A DNA stretch of 32,402 nt from Haplomitrium mnioides. Lineage: Eukaryota > Marchantiophyta > Haplomitriopsida > Calobryales. Shown piece by piece: positions 9,536-20,704 of the stretch; within the stretch, counting starts at the first letter, position 1; every line of letters starts with the position of its first letter. A program made the position numbers and the translations under genes. The notes below the pieces were generated by a model. That model was given only the letters and a program-made list of their open reading frames with translations. It was not told the origin of the DNA and did not search any database. The stretch spans positions 22,680 to 55,081 of the forward strand of contig JBNGIS010034027.1 of assembly GCA_049999725.1 (NCBI GenBank), given 5' to 3'.

Positions 9536-12500
9536 AAATAAAACAAACATTTATTATTTTCTTGAATAATTTTGTATATGTGCCTATTGTAGTATTTTGA
9601 GCAAGAGCATGCTTTTAGATTCATATAAGATTATAAAATGATACTCACACCTAATAAAGTTGAACTTACATTGGCATCTCTTTCATTACACTAAATGCAC
9701 AATTTCATCTAAAGAGAGTGGTCAACTACCAAAATGATAGGCTAAGAGTGAATATTAAAGTCATATACCACTAATTTAGATAATAATAGACACTCAAATT
9801 CCCTATTTTATAGTATCCTTGAAGCACAAACTATCCTTTACATCACAATATGATAGATGGATGTGTATCAAGAAGTTGCTTTTAGGTTTTTTAAAATATA
9901 GGTATTGGAAGACCAATAGACTCAATCCCATACAACAAAAGAGATGCTCTTATACCAATAATAACTTTTTAGATAAACTATAATAGTATTGGTTTGCTTA
10001 CTCTTCTTATTACATACTTGTATTATTTTCAAGTAAAAGGGTTTTCAATGGTTGGTTATGTGAGAGATTATGTACGTGTAGGCATTAAAAATATAAAGAC
10101 CATTATCAATAATATTGAACATGCAATGACTAATACACAAGGTTTTTACAAGTTGGATCAAGTTATATAGATCATAATATCTCATTGAATTTATTGTTAT
10201 GAATCATGGTTGCATGGTTCTAACTATATGGTATGGGCAAATGATCTTAATTTTAGAAGTTAATTAATTTATAGTGTTTATAAATTCACTTAAATTTGGA
10301 TCAAATTAGCATTACTTGGATATAAAATATGGTCTAATAAGTATTTTATAATTATGCTCTCATAATAATTTTAGCGTATTACACAATATATTACACAATA
10401 ACAATGAAAGAAACTCATCAAATATTTAACTCACTTAAGGGTTTTATAGTAAGTAATTTGTGGGTTTGTTATCATGGTGATGTTGATTCAAGTGTATAGA
10501 ATTTTCTCAAAAAACAAATTTTAAGCTAATTATTTTTTAACTTTCAAATATGCAAGTGGTCTATTTGTATCTTAGTTGCAACTTTCTTTGATGCATAATG
10601 CAAATGAAATAACTTTGCAAACAAGTTCTTCTATATATAGCACCATTTCAAGACATTTTAGCAACTCATTATGATGTTGTAGATTTGTAAGAGTAGTAAC
10701 CTCTACTCTTTCCACAATAGTAAGAAGTGCTTATTGAGATGGTTTTTAGTTTAGTAATGTGAAATGTAGTAAAAGTTCCATATTTTTGAGATGTTGGAAA
10801 TAAACTTTACTTCAAAAGTATAAATATTAATACTCAATTTTTCTTTACTAATGTTGTGAAAGCACAACATTAGTACTTTGAGTTGAACTTCATTCATATA
10901 AAACATAATAGTGTTATTTGGAATGTTGTGAGTTAATGTAGTCTATTTGTTATTTGATTTGTTTATCTCTTTTGAGTTTTCGTATTTTTTCCTCTATATT
11001 AGGTTGAAGTTTTTGCATTTTAAATCACAAATACCACTAATATTGGCTTTGGTGTGCCACTCAAGGTCTTCAAGATTGATATTAAGTAGCCAAGAAATAA
11101 TGTTGTCATTTCAATTTTGTAGACATCAATGTTTGAAGTCTGATTTTGGATGCCAAATTCTCTCAATTAAATTGCAATTATGTAAATTTCTAGATTTATT
11201 ATGTGGCACTCTTTGTAGACTTTGATTTAGAATGATTTTATATATTGCTTTTATTATTTTCTAGAAAATCTTAATGTGTGTAATTTGTTTGTTCTCAATT
11301 GTTGCAAAAGATAGTGTTGCTAGTATTTTCTTACTTTTTGTTTTATGTAATACCGCTTTTTTGTTTTGTTTTTTGTTGTGGTGTTTTGAATCTCTATTTT
11401 TCTCGTATAATGTACCTGTAAGAAGTTATTTCTAACAAAATCAGGTCCATTTATGTGAGACTCAAGCTATTATAACAATAGTGGGTAAATGAAAAGTTGG
11501 TTGTCCTTCGATTATAACCTTCTTATTCAATTAGCACGTCAAATAGTTTACACTTTACATATAGAGCTAGGCAAAAGGCAAGTTTTGCAAGAGGGAGACG
11601 AATTCTCCTTTGCTATAACACTACATACAAAATATTTTTTCTGAAGGAAAACACAACTAATAAATATTTTTAGAAGTCAAAATGTGCGGTGTCTTCAAAA
11701 GAAAGGTTGTTCTATGTTTTTATGTTATGTCAAGTATAGTATAGGTTGATGGTTTAAGCTTCTTACCATTATTAAAGAGCTAGTATGATAGGTTTTTTCT
11801 AGTATGCTATGCTCAATGTGTGACTGTGGTCATTGCTCTTGTTTGTGGTCTATGTTCTTGTTTTTGGTTACTTTGGGCTTTGAGGTTTTTCTTCTATAAC
11901 TTCTCTTTAGATCAAATATATTTTGGGTGATCTTTTCGGTTCTACATCCAAGCTTTGACAACTTCTTGCCTTAGTAGCTTTGTTTGATGTTTGGAAATAA
12001 AAATTTTTACTTCCATTAAGAAAAAGAAAAAATAAGTTGTTCAAATGTTTAAATTTCTAAGAAAACATATAGTGCTAGAATTTTATCACCATTTTTTAGT
12101 GACTTATGCAATATTAATAAAAAAAATTCAATTATAGACTCTTTTTGTCTTTACAAAATTGATGTTAAGATTTATATCTATATTATCTCTTCTTCTTTTT
12201 TTTAGAAAAAACATGAGTTCATATACAAGGGTTTGAATTGGGATGATGAATAATGTTGAGAAAAAAGTCATTAGAAGTGCAAGTAGGTACTAAAAACATG
12301 ATAGTTATTACTTTCACACAACAAGGATTTTTTGTTCCAAATCAAATCTATGCAACACTTGACTGTTGCATTGGTTACTTAATTCTAGTAGTGTATTATG
12401 CTAAGTGATGTAAGTAAGGTAGAAAAAGTTGACTATGTGACGAACAATGCTTTCAAGTAGTTTGACATTAACAAGTGTAGGCATCTTTGAGTTTCAAAAG

Positions 12501-12988
12501 CAAGAGAGCAAGGCAGTTTCACTTTTTAGAATGAAGATATTGATTGTAGTATTGCATGATAAGAGTATTACAAGTTTGACATCCAACACTTTAGACTTGT
12601 CATTTAGTATTGTAATGTTACAAGGCATTTCAAGATGTTTGGGTAATTTTAAGATCCAAGTTGAAGAAGGTAGTAAGCTAGTGAGAGTAGTTGTCACTAA
12701 GATTTGCCATTAAAGTTAGTTAAGGTTGTAAAGATGAGTATTTTTCTTGCACGTATGATAGGTGAACCAAGATTGTTTGAAACATAAGTACAACAAGCCT
12801 ATAATCCATATGTATTGGAGTTTTCTTCAAGTCAAATTTCAAACGTCTTACCTAAACACACCTACATATAGTACTCAAGTTTTGGTAGATGAACCTTATG
12901 ATGGTTGGTGAAGAAGTAGGTAGTTTTGTTAGATGGTTGTCATTCAACAATAATTACCTTATATAGAGGTAGATGAAAACTTTACAAT

Positions 12989-13353
12989 TGTAAAAGAACT
13001 CAAGGACCAAATCCAAATGAGTAAGAACTCATAGTGAGCTCTGATAGAGTTCTTCTCAACTCAATACCCAAGCTAGAACCAAGAGTGCAAGCAAAAGCCA
13101 AGCAACCAAAGAACCCAACTGATTCAAGAGGAACTCTAGAATAAGAAGTGGGGCTAAGAAGCCCTTCAATTTACACAAGAGAAGAGGGTGTCATCCCTCT
13201 TTCTTCTTTTACAAGTCACTTCTAGTTTCAACCCTTAGAGTAACTCTCTACTAAAAGTGACTTCAAAGACAAGTAATCTTATCTTCTTTACTACTTCCTT
13301 CACTCCTCTCTATTTTCTTATAAATATCACAACCTTATGCTTGTACTATTATA
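12989..13353 (-). repeat. 3' LTR of element A
   Basis: Plus-strand start TGTAAAAG; the end has decayed to ATTATA. It lacks about 25 bp near 13285 compared with the partner LTR, and the TATAAATAG block is mutated (TTTACAC on the plus strand). The adjoining polypurine tract has also decayed ('taatatctgg'). Confidence 0.88.
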
Positions 13354-14325
13354 TAATATCTGGCTTCTAATCAAAGACGTCCTTGTCATTGCTGCAACTT
13401 TCAAATATTTGAATTGTCTCTTAAGCATTCTCAAGATTTGAAGAAGGTTCATAGGTAGCATCATGAAGTGGATAGCCTTTCCACAAAACCTTGTATTGAG
13501 CTTGTGGATGTTGCCCTTGCTTAATAAATCTTCTTGCCAAAATGCATTCCACCTCAAATTCTTTATGATCATCAAGAACAATAGCTGGAAGAGGAAGTAA
13601 ATAATGATTCGAAAAAGAAGATGAAATAGGAACAAAAAGCTTAAGTTTAGAGACATGAAAGATATGATGAAAGGGAAGGTCAAGTTTATAAGCAACGGAA
13701 GAAATAACCTAAGAAATAGATAAATGACCAATCCAAGTAGGAGATAACTTATGGACTTGAGTATCTAAAGACAATAGGAGATCCTGAGTAGACAACATAA
13801 CTTGATCATCTAAAACATAAGAGCAATCAAAACAACAGCTATTGGCATATTGTTTTGGCCGATTTTGAGCAACAATAAGGTGGTTGCAAGCATCTTATAA
13901 GGAAGAAGATAAATGAGACAAAAAGTAGAAATGCTTAAAACATTGGAAGAAGAAGGAAAAAGCAAATCATCGGGAACAAGAGGATGTTGACCCGAATTAA
14001 GTAAGAAAAGAGAAAACCCAATATGTGTTTGTTTGGAGTTGTTGTAAGCAAACTCCACATCCGGTAAGAAACTATCCAAATTGGTATGATAAACATTGAT
14101 GAACGTACGAAGCATATTCTCCACAGTGTGATTAGCGCTCTCATTTGCCCATCTATTTGAGGATGATGAATAGTAGACATAGAGAGTTTGGTAAACAAAA
14201 GTGTGAAGAACTCTTGCCAGAACTTTCCAATGAATCATGGATCTCTATCAGATATTAATATCTTTGGCATGCCATGATATCGAAAGATTGTATCAAAGTA
14301 AATCTTTGCCTATTGTTTTGCATCA
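13354..14325 (-). pseudogene. Integrase C-terminal half and chromodomain of element A
   Basis: Minus-strand remnant running from the integrase core ('ISDRDP', then an in-frame TGA) through 'FLPDVEFAYNNSKQ' and 'LLNSGQHPLVPDD' to 'FHVSKLK'. It ends in a chromodomain at about 13420-13580. That part has 'EFEVECILARR', 'QYKVLWKGY' and 'HDATYEPSSNLENA', so two of the aromatic-cage positions are aromatic (Trp, and Tyr replacing Trp). The chromodomain would tether integration to methylated histone H3. Frameshifts near 14150 and 13920 and a stop after 'LENA' inactivate it. The right-hand end is the break point of the 9.4-kb insertion. Confidence 0.82.
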
Positions 14326-15489
14326 TGTCGGTCGAGTGTGTTTGCGTTTTTTCTTTTTTTTGTAATTACTGAGCTCTAGCCTTGTAAATTCTTTCAAGTT
14401 TGCATTAGTCATTTGTATCCCTTTGTATTTTATTGTTTTATTGTTGTCATGCCAATCTTGCACCTTTCTCCTCTCCCTCCTTTCCCTTCTCTTCCTTTCT
14501 TTCATGCTTTCCCATGTGAATGTCATGAATCCTGCAATGCAAGGGGGAGCCCTGTGAAATCCAGAGGAGTCAGATAAGAAGGCTAGCAAGAGGATCAAAG
14601 GAACTTGCAACAATTCGGGACAGAGGCAAGGCTGACAATGGTGAGCAAGAGGAATTCAAGGAGAGTTGACAAGAACATCAGAAGAATCGGGCAACAAAAG
14701 GATTCAAGGAGAGGAGGGCAAAGATCAAAGGAGCTAGCAACAATCAAGGAGGAATGCACGAGAAGAGCTACGGGAGATGAAGGCAAGGTGGAGCACAGTT
14801 AGATGCGTGCAGAGGGCCATCACGTGAGTGGATCGGAAGCGACAGCGTTGCGGAGAATTGCCAGCGACAACAAACGACGAACAAGGAGCATGCGGCAGGT
14901 GAAGACAGGTAAAGAGGAGGCAGTGGGATCCATTCGAAGGATGAGGCCCCGCGATGGGTTGGCCAAGCAAGAAGGGAAGGAGGCGCATCATAATCGGAAG
15001 CCAGATGATACAATCGGACCAGAGGAGGGCAATCGAGGTGAAGAATCAACACGAAATAAGAGACCCAATGAGTCCCAGGGGAGCTGCGGAAATGTGGCGG
15101 CCCTCGCGTACTTCACGGAATCCGTCGAACGATGTGGCAGCTCCTGAGGATCCGAAAGGTTTGACGGGACCGCGCCACCCTAAGTGGAGAACCCCATTAA
15201 GCGAGTTCCGATGCATCTTACGACATGAGGGGACCGCTTAACAAGGATCCGCTAAGGGGGGTTCGACGGGTCCGAAGTAATGGCAAAACAAGGATAAGCG
15301 AAGTGGCAATTGACGAAGAGGTGATTTGTCACCATTTCTGTGGCATGAAGAATTGCTTAAGGCAATTCTAAGTGGGAAGGGCGAAGAAGCGTTTCATCAC
15401 AGTTTCAGTTCTTGAGGGAGTCTGTGGGGCGCTGCGAAAACGTGGCAGCCCCACCGCACTTCATGAGATTCGAGGACACGCTGCAGTCC

Positions 15490-15630
15490 CAGGGAGCCCG
15501 CGAACCCTTAGCGAAAATTTGGGGAGGCCCAGTTAAATGGGTTCTGATCAGCCTCCCTAAGTGAGGAGCCCCAGTTAAATGGGTTCCGATCAGCCACCCT
15601 ATGTGGGGAGCCCACTTAACAGTGATTCGA
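15490..15630. repeat. 42-bp degenerate repeat in the long LTR
   Basis: The unit 'cccagttaaatgggttcnga' followed by 'tcagccnccctaagtg' occurs at about 15528 and 15570. A third decayed copy ('cccacttaacagtgattcga') follows at about 15611. A related module lies at 15175-15215 ('caccctaagtggagaacccc'), so the repeat has also spread within the LTR. Confidence 0.7.
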
Positions 15631-15665
15631 CGGGAAGCCCAACTGGAGACCAATGGAAGAGATGC

Positions 15666-16060
15666 GAAATGGCAATTTATCACGGGCCCGGCCAGACAAA
15701 GAACGAGGAAGACGAATAGATGATCAATCGTTGATCCGGTAAAGCGAGTGGGGAAAGTTCAACAGAGTAAGATCCGAAAGTTGGACGGGAGTCTATGGCG
15801 CGCATTGTTCTTATCACAAAAGAGCTCCGGAATGGCAATATATCGAAGGTCCGGCCAGACCAAGATCAAGAAACGGCAAAAAGATGATCAAGCGACGATC
15901 CAACCCGAAGAAGAAGCAAGAGCGACGAAAAGGCAACTTATCGCGGGTCTGGCTGAAGGAGAACCGAGGGATGCGAAAGGGCAATCTATCGTGGTTCTAG
16001 CCAGAGGAAGATCAAGATGGCAAAAAGGCAATGAAGCGACAATCCGGCCAAGAAGAAGAA
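15666..16060. repeat. Degenerate minisatellite with 'ggcaatntatcg' core
   Basis: A core of the form 'ggcaatntatcgngggtccg' followed by 'gccag' recurs at about 15669, 15834, 15932 and 15980. A companion 'gatgatcaagcgacgatcc' module sits between copies. Spacing is irregular (165, 98, 48 bp), so this is interspersed-tandem in style rather than a clean array. Confidence 0.6.
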
Positions 16061-16328
16061 GCAAGGGACCAACAACCGAAAAGGTGACCCATTGCAATTA
16101 CGACATTGGCGAGGACAAAAGTTCGACGGGGCAATGCTGAAAGAATCGAGTGAGGGGAGGGGAGCCGGCCATAGTTCTTATATCAAGTGGAGAGAAAGGT
16201 AAAGCGAAGGGAGCCACACTTCTTATTGCGAATGGGTGCTGAAACGGCGACAACATGTACCATTCTTACTCGGCGAGGGAACTGTTTTGCGGATGATGTA
16301 GCATCCGCGGAAGAGAGAAGGAGTCAAT

Positions 16329-16542
16329 GCGGGTCAACCATGGAATCCAGTCAAGGCATCGGTCTGCCTACCCATTTGCAGAGCAGCGTCGGACGACGCA
16401 GTGGCGGACGATGTGGCGATCGGAGGTGGTCTGAGGGGTTCTTCGGGTTAGCGGGGGTCAATCGTGGAATCCGGTCAAGGTGTCGGTCCGCCTACCCCTT
16501 TACGGGGCAGCGTCAGATGGCGCAGTGGCGGATGACGTGGCG
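16329..16542. repeat. Two-copy tandem duplication, about 123 bp period
   Basis: The first copy (16329-16418) and the second (16452-16542) share 'tggaatccngtcaaggn' followed by 'tcggtcngcctacc', and end in 'gcagtggcggangatgtggcg' variants. They differ mostly by transitions. Confidence 0.8.
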
Positions 16543-16557
16543 GGCAAGACATGTGCG

Positions 16558-16776
16558 ACCTGTGGGGTTCCAAAGAGTGACGACAAGGTTTCGAAGAGCG
16601 ACGGCAAGGTTCTGAGGTGGTTTGCGGGCACGTGGCGACCTGTGGGGTTCCGAAGAGTGACGGCGAGGTTTCGAAGAGGTTTGCGGACACATGGCAACCT
16701 GTGGAGTTCCAAAGAGCAATGGCAAGGTTTTGAAGAGCGATGGCGAGGTTTCGAAGAGGTTTGCGGAAGCATGACA
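16558..16776. repeat. 80/59/80-bp tandem repeat
   Basis: Three copies start with 'acctgtggngttccnaagag' at 16558, 16638 and 16697. The middle copy lacks an internal 21-bp 'gcgacggcaaggtt'-type submodule present in the outer two. This shows loss or gain of a subunit during tandem expansion. Confidence 0.82.
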
Positions 16777-17110
16777 GCTTGCAAGGGGTCCACGGGCGAT
16801 CGCAGAGGCAACATGGAGGAGAATCGATGACGATTAAGAAGCAGCCCGTAGGAGACGTTGGGTAATCCATGCGAATCCAATTCCAAATGAATTTCTTCAA
16901 ATTTCTCTATGAGAAAAACCTCTCTAACCAAACTTCGGATCTACACCCAACGAGATGCTTCAAAGGAATCGAATCGGGATTGCTATGGGATTGCTGATGC
17001 GTCCAACGGCAAGGCGATCCTGATTGAAATTCTACAAGGAGGAGCACTACGAATCAAAGGCAGAGTTTAGCCGAGAGTTCTCCAAAAATCTTCCTCCCCC
17101 GACCCTGAAT

Positions 17111-18514
17111 GCTTCAACAAGATGACCGTTAACCGTGGGTTGTCTTCCAGATGTCAGCTTGTCAAGAAACAGTTGTTAACGAGAAAAACTGCCAAAGTCC
17201 AGCAAAGAGGAGCGGGTCGATCTTGATCAAGAATTTGTTGGAGGGGGACGTGCGTCTCCAAGGGGAGTATAGTTGGGATTGCTACGAAGTGAAAGGGGTT
17301 GTTGTTTATGCAAAATTGAGTTGTGAGAGCAAACTCGAAGAGGAGGAAGCAGGGAGGGAGAGAGGAGAGAATTCCAGCCAAGAATCAAGTGAGGGAGTGG
17401 ACTCGTGCAGGGGGATTAGCGGAGGTGGAGGTGGACTGGAGGGGCGCTGAGAATCGTTGAGCGTGGAGCTCTAGAGTCTTAGGTGATCCAAGTGGACTCA
17501 TCGTGCGGGTGGACCAGCATTTGGGGTGGATCGCCACTTGAAGTTGAGGGGAATTCTTTTGGTCTTGAATTCGTGAGAGGCTGCTAAAGGGGGATCTTGG
17601 GGTTGTCTCAGCATCGTTTGTGCAGGAGCATCAATCTTAGTGGTGCTTGGAGGCGTTTTTGGTCATAATTCTCAAGTGGAGTTAAGAGAGGAGTGGCTGT
17701 GTGAGTGTCTGCGTACTGCATAAAAGATCCATTCGAAGCTCAAGATGGAGTGGGTGGCCAGCAGTTGAGGGGATTGTCTTCCAGAGGTGAAAGTTAAAGA
17801 AATCCTCTTCCGAGCCTGAGGAAGTAAATTCAGGGCTTCTCACGAGGGAAGTTGAAAAACTATTTGGATGAGAGTGGGTGGGTGAAGAGGAAGAGGAAGA
17901 CTGAAGTTGCTGGAGGAGTTGAAGGAAATTTGGAGAGAAAAGATCAGTTTTTGCGAGGTGGAAAGGATTGTATTGTTGGTAGGATAGCATGGAAGTATAT
18001 GTGTCTCTATGTTTATATGTGTCTAGCTAGATTTGTGTTCTGTTTGTAGTTCTGTGGAGTTCTTAGTCATTAAAGGTCTGTATTCTATTTGTCAAATCCT
18101 GAAGACACCCTAGACAGAGGAAGTCAGGACTAACAACATTGTCTTGTGATAATTGGATGTTGGAGCCTATTCTTTTTTTTGTACACGAGGTGTTTGGGCC
18201 CAATTCTAGCCCTTGACTTATATTCCAAAGAGATTCAGCAGCAAACAGCCTACCAGTGTATGCCTTGAGAAATGAATATGAATGAGCAAGTGAGCTGTTG
18301 AAGCAACTATTGGCTAGTGGCCAGGGCCGTGAGACACACAAGAACCCCTTGAGGCTCCCAAGTGAGGACCCACCAAGAGGTCATTGCAACCAAGAAACAG
18401 ATGTTTTGTTCTACTTGCCCATGTCTTCCAAGTGGCACCTTTCGAGGTTAAGGCCTTAAGAAGGGGTGTGACCAGCATCTGTGGGCATTGGAGGTGTGTG
18501 CTTGGGTGTTGTTG
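17111..18514. other. Distal part of the long LTR, no gene seen
   Basis: Moderate-GC DNA between the GC-rich block and element 2. Open stretches such as 17151-17450 (plus) and 17682-17990 (minus) have no known motif. The sequence resumes after element 2 at 23545-23696. Confidence 0.5.
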
Positions 18515-18947
18515 TGTAGTAGTACAAGCATAAGGTTGTGCTATTTATAAGAAAATAAAGAGGAGTGGAGGAAGTGGTAGTGAGTCACTTTTAGGGTAAG
18601 ATTAGATTACTTGCCTTTGAAGTTACTTTTGGTGAAGAGTCACTTTTAGGTTACTTGCATTTGAAGTCACTTTTGGTAGAGAGTCACCTTTAGGGCTAAA
18701 ATGAGAAGTGACTTGTAAGTGAAGTAAGAGGGATGACACCCTCTTCTCTTGTATAAATAGAAGGGCTTCTTAGCCCCACTCCTCATTATGGAGTTCCTCT
18801 TGAATCACTTTGGCTCTTTGGTTGCTTGGCTTTTGCTTGCACTCTTGGTCTTAGCTTAGACCTTGAGTTGCTTTTGGTTGAGGAACTCTATTAGAGTTCA
18901 CCATGAGTTATTACTCATTTGGATTTGGTCTATGAGATTCTTTTACA
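18515..18947 (+). repeat. 5' LTR of element 2
   Basis: Starts TGTAGTAG (TGTAATAG in the 3' copy) and ends TTTTACA. It is about 45 bp longer than the LTRs of elements 1 and A because a 'tttgaagtcacttttggt' module with its neighbour is tandemly duplicated around 18619-18665. Several GTCACTTTT motifs lie upstream of the TATA box. Confidence 0.95.
18752..18776 (+). promoter_or_regulatory. TATA box and adjoining hairpin in 5' LTR of element 2
   Basis: TATAAATAG (18752-18760) is followed by a 5-bp stem GGGCT/AGCCC with loop TCTT (18763-18776). The place just downstream of the TATA box puts the stem near the expected transcription start. Confidence 0.6.
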
Positions 18948-18948
18948 T

Positions 18949-18960
18949 TAGTATCAGAGC
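18949..18960 (+). promoter_or_regulatory. Primer binding site of element 2
   Basis: TAGTATCAGAGC, one mismatch (G to A at the second base) from the perfect initiator-Met tRNA site of element 1. It begins two bases after the LTR end. Confidence 0.9.
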
Positions 18961-18987
18961 CATGGTTCGTTTTTTGGTATGAGCTAC

Positions 18988-19510
18988 ATGGAGAATCAAG
19001 AGGAGGTGATTCAAGCAATGGAACAACGACTTGAACATATTTCATGCCTTTTGGATGTGGGAATAAAAGAAGAAGCAATGTTTTGAGAAGAAGAGAGTTA
19101 TGGGCGATTTCCAACGCCAAAAGTATATGATGGAAAGGTAACTTGTGGTGCTTGTGAGAACTTTATTTTTGATTGTGAACAATATTTTGAAGCTACAAAC
19201 ATTAGAGAGAATAGTCGGAAAATTCTATTTGCGACAAGCCAATTAGAAGGAGTTGCAAAGACTTGGTGGAGATATCAAATAGAACAAGCATAATGTGGAT
19301 TTGTTGCTCCTATTTTTCTTGGCATGAGTTCAATTAAGGAGTGATTTCAAGATTTAGAGTTGTAAATGCTTCAAAAGTAGCAAGAGATTAATTGGCCGAA
19401 TTGAAGCAACTTGGTACAGTGAGAAGTTATGTGACACATTTTCAAGATACAATTATGCAAATTCTTGATATATAAGAGAAGAAGAAGCATTAGACCACTT
19501 TGTTCGGGGA
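18988..19510 (+). pseudogene. Gag N-terminal region of element 2
   Basis: Reads 'MENQEEVIQAMEQRLEH', then after a stop 'FIFDCEQYFEATNI' and 'AKTWWRYQIEQA' followed by another stop. A 1-bp deletion in 'cctatttttcttgg' and a stop in place of the Arg of 'RDRLAE' break the second half. The final part of Gag is open again from 19511. Confidence 0.8.
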
Positions 19511-20122
19511 TTGAAGCCTCGTACAAGAATAGAAGTTACTATGAGAGAGCCTACTCAATTAGAAGAAGCAATGCGTATGGCGGAGTGGCATGACTCATTA
19601 CTCACGGCTACAGAAGTTAGATTTCGTCATCAACCATTCGAACAACATTCTCAAAACCCTGCAAGCTCTAATGGAATTAAAATTCCGACAATAATTCGAG
19701 GTACCTTGTTTCATCTTGATGGTATGATTGAGGAGCACTCTTATAGAATGTTGGTTGATAGTGGGAGTTCTGAAAATTTTATGTCACTACGTTTTGCTAA
19801 GATAATCAAAGCAAAATATAGGCCTATCAATGGGAGTGTTGTGACTATGGCTGATGGCCAAAAGCATGACGTGTTTTGCTCTCAAAAGTCATTCCTTCTA
19901 AGGATTGGAAAAGAGTATACGGAATTTATGCAATTTGCTATTGCACCTATACAATATGACATCATTTTAGGATTGCCTTGGCTTGAAGAAAGGTCCACTC
20001 AATTTGATTGGGGAAAACGACAAATTCAAGTTACCTTACAAGGCAAGAAATTTCTTTTGGAGTCTTTAACACCATTGGTCAAGAAGTCTAAATCAGTTCA
20101 GCATGTTAATTCAGTGGCGTAA
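19511..20122 (+). CDS. Gag C-terminus and aspartic protease of element 2 (gene fragment)
   Basis: 203 codons. Residues 1-41 are the basic Gag tail ('RIEVTMREPTQLEEAMRMAE'). A short linker of about 25 residues leads to the protease with no CCHC zinc knuckle between. The retropepsin active site is intact as 'LVDSGSSENF' (Asp83, Ser84, Gly85), and 'YDIILGLPWLEE' lies at 149-160. The stretch ends 'QHVNSVA' at a TAA where element 1 reads Glu. It is the best-preserved protease of the three copies. Confidence 0.88.
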   Translation: MKPRTRIEVTMREPTQLEEAMRMAEWHDSLLTATEVRFRHQPFEQHSQNPASSNGIKIPTIIRGTLFHLDGMIEEHSYRMLVDSGSSENFMSLRFAKIIKAKYRPINGSVVTMADGQKHDVFCSQKSFLLRIGKEYTEFMQFAIAPIQYDIILGLPWLEERSTQFDWGKRQIQVTLQGKKFLLESLTPLVKKSKSVQHVNSVA

Positions 20123-20704
20123 GAGTTGCATGTCTTTGTTGTTTGGGTTAAACCTATTATAGACTTGAGTAAGAAGGGGGAAAAAGGTGTGCATGCTGCA
20201 ATGATAGATGATATTTTGAAAGAGTTTGCAAATGTGTTTCCGGAGTATTTGCCAAAGGGGTTACCACACGATCGATGAATGTCTTTTTCGATTGAGTTGA
20301 TACCGGAAAGCACTCTTTATAACCGACCTATATATTGGCTATCACCACAAGAATTAGAGGAGCTTCGAAAGACATTGACAGATCTTCTTGAGAAGGATTT
20401 CATTCAACACAGTACTTCTCTTTGAAGAGCTCCGATATTCTTTGTACCAAAGAAAGATGGTGGATTTTGTCTTTGTACAGATTATCGAGGATTGAATAAT
20501 CAAACAGTGAAGAATGCTTATCCTCTACCTCGTATTGATGATTTGTTAGATCAATTGAGTGGTGCACGATTCTTTTCTAAGTTGAATCTTTGAAGTGGCT
20601 ATTGGCAGATTCCAATCAAGCCAAATGATGTACCAAAGACAGCTTTTTGCACAAGGTATAGGCATTTTGAATGGAAAGTTCTTACATTTGGTCTTACTAA
20701 TGCT
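20123..20704 (+). pseudogene. Reverse transcriptase N-terminal half of element 2
   Basis: Same-frame remnant with '[19 protein letters not shown]', '[19 protein letters not shown]' and '[14 protein letters not shown]'. Stops lie at about 20276 (Gly to stop), 20423 (Trp to stop) and 20591 (Arg to stop). In 'FSKLNL' the first catalytic Asp of RT is Asn, so the enzyme would be dead even without the stops. Confidence 0.85.

Larger units (their letters stand above)
6229..12988. other. AT-rich spacer without a supportable gene
   Basis: Across 6.7 kb I see only short open stretches with AT-driven composition and no recognisable domain on either strand. The longest (10947-11225 plus, 12447-12713 plus) have no conserved motif. 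The stretch holds an AT microsatellite, a diverged 112-bp tandem repeat, a 10-N gap and perhaps decayed retroelement remnants near 6900-7060 and 11820-12035. No LTR of the gypsy family is seen here. Confidence 0.6.
14590..17110. repeat. GC-rich, CpG-rich body of the long LTR
   Basis: Composition changes sharply from the AT-rich surroundings to purine-rich, CpG-rich DNA. Overlapping open stretches on both strands (for example 14803-15147 plus, 14768-15052 minus, 16187-16615 plus, 16475-16900 minus) have no recognisable domain. They are low-complexity products of the G/A-rich plus strand, so I do not call genes. The block is built from short degenerate repeats, listed separately. Confidence 0.6.

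Noticed and set aside
9415-9624. Open stretches on both strands across 9415-9624
   Set aside because: They run through the 10-N gap and repeat the same peptide on each side, so they are products of the duplicated flanks.
10947-11225. 92-codon plus-strand open stretch as a host gene
   Set aside because: No recognisable domain or splice context, and its Phe/Leu/Ser-rich content is as expected from T-rich DNA.
13327-13731. 134-codon minus-strand stretch
   Set aside because: It is the wrong frame of the chromodomain region and runs into the LTR. The real frame gives 'QYKVLWKGY'.
14734-16931. Several open stretches of 60-143 codons on both strands in the GC-rich block
   Set aside because: They overlap on opposite strands, follow the tandem repeats and show no domain. 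GC-rich DNA has few stops by chance.
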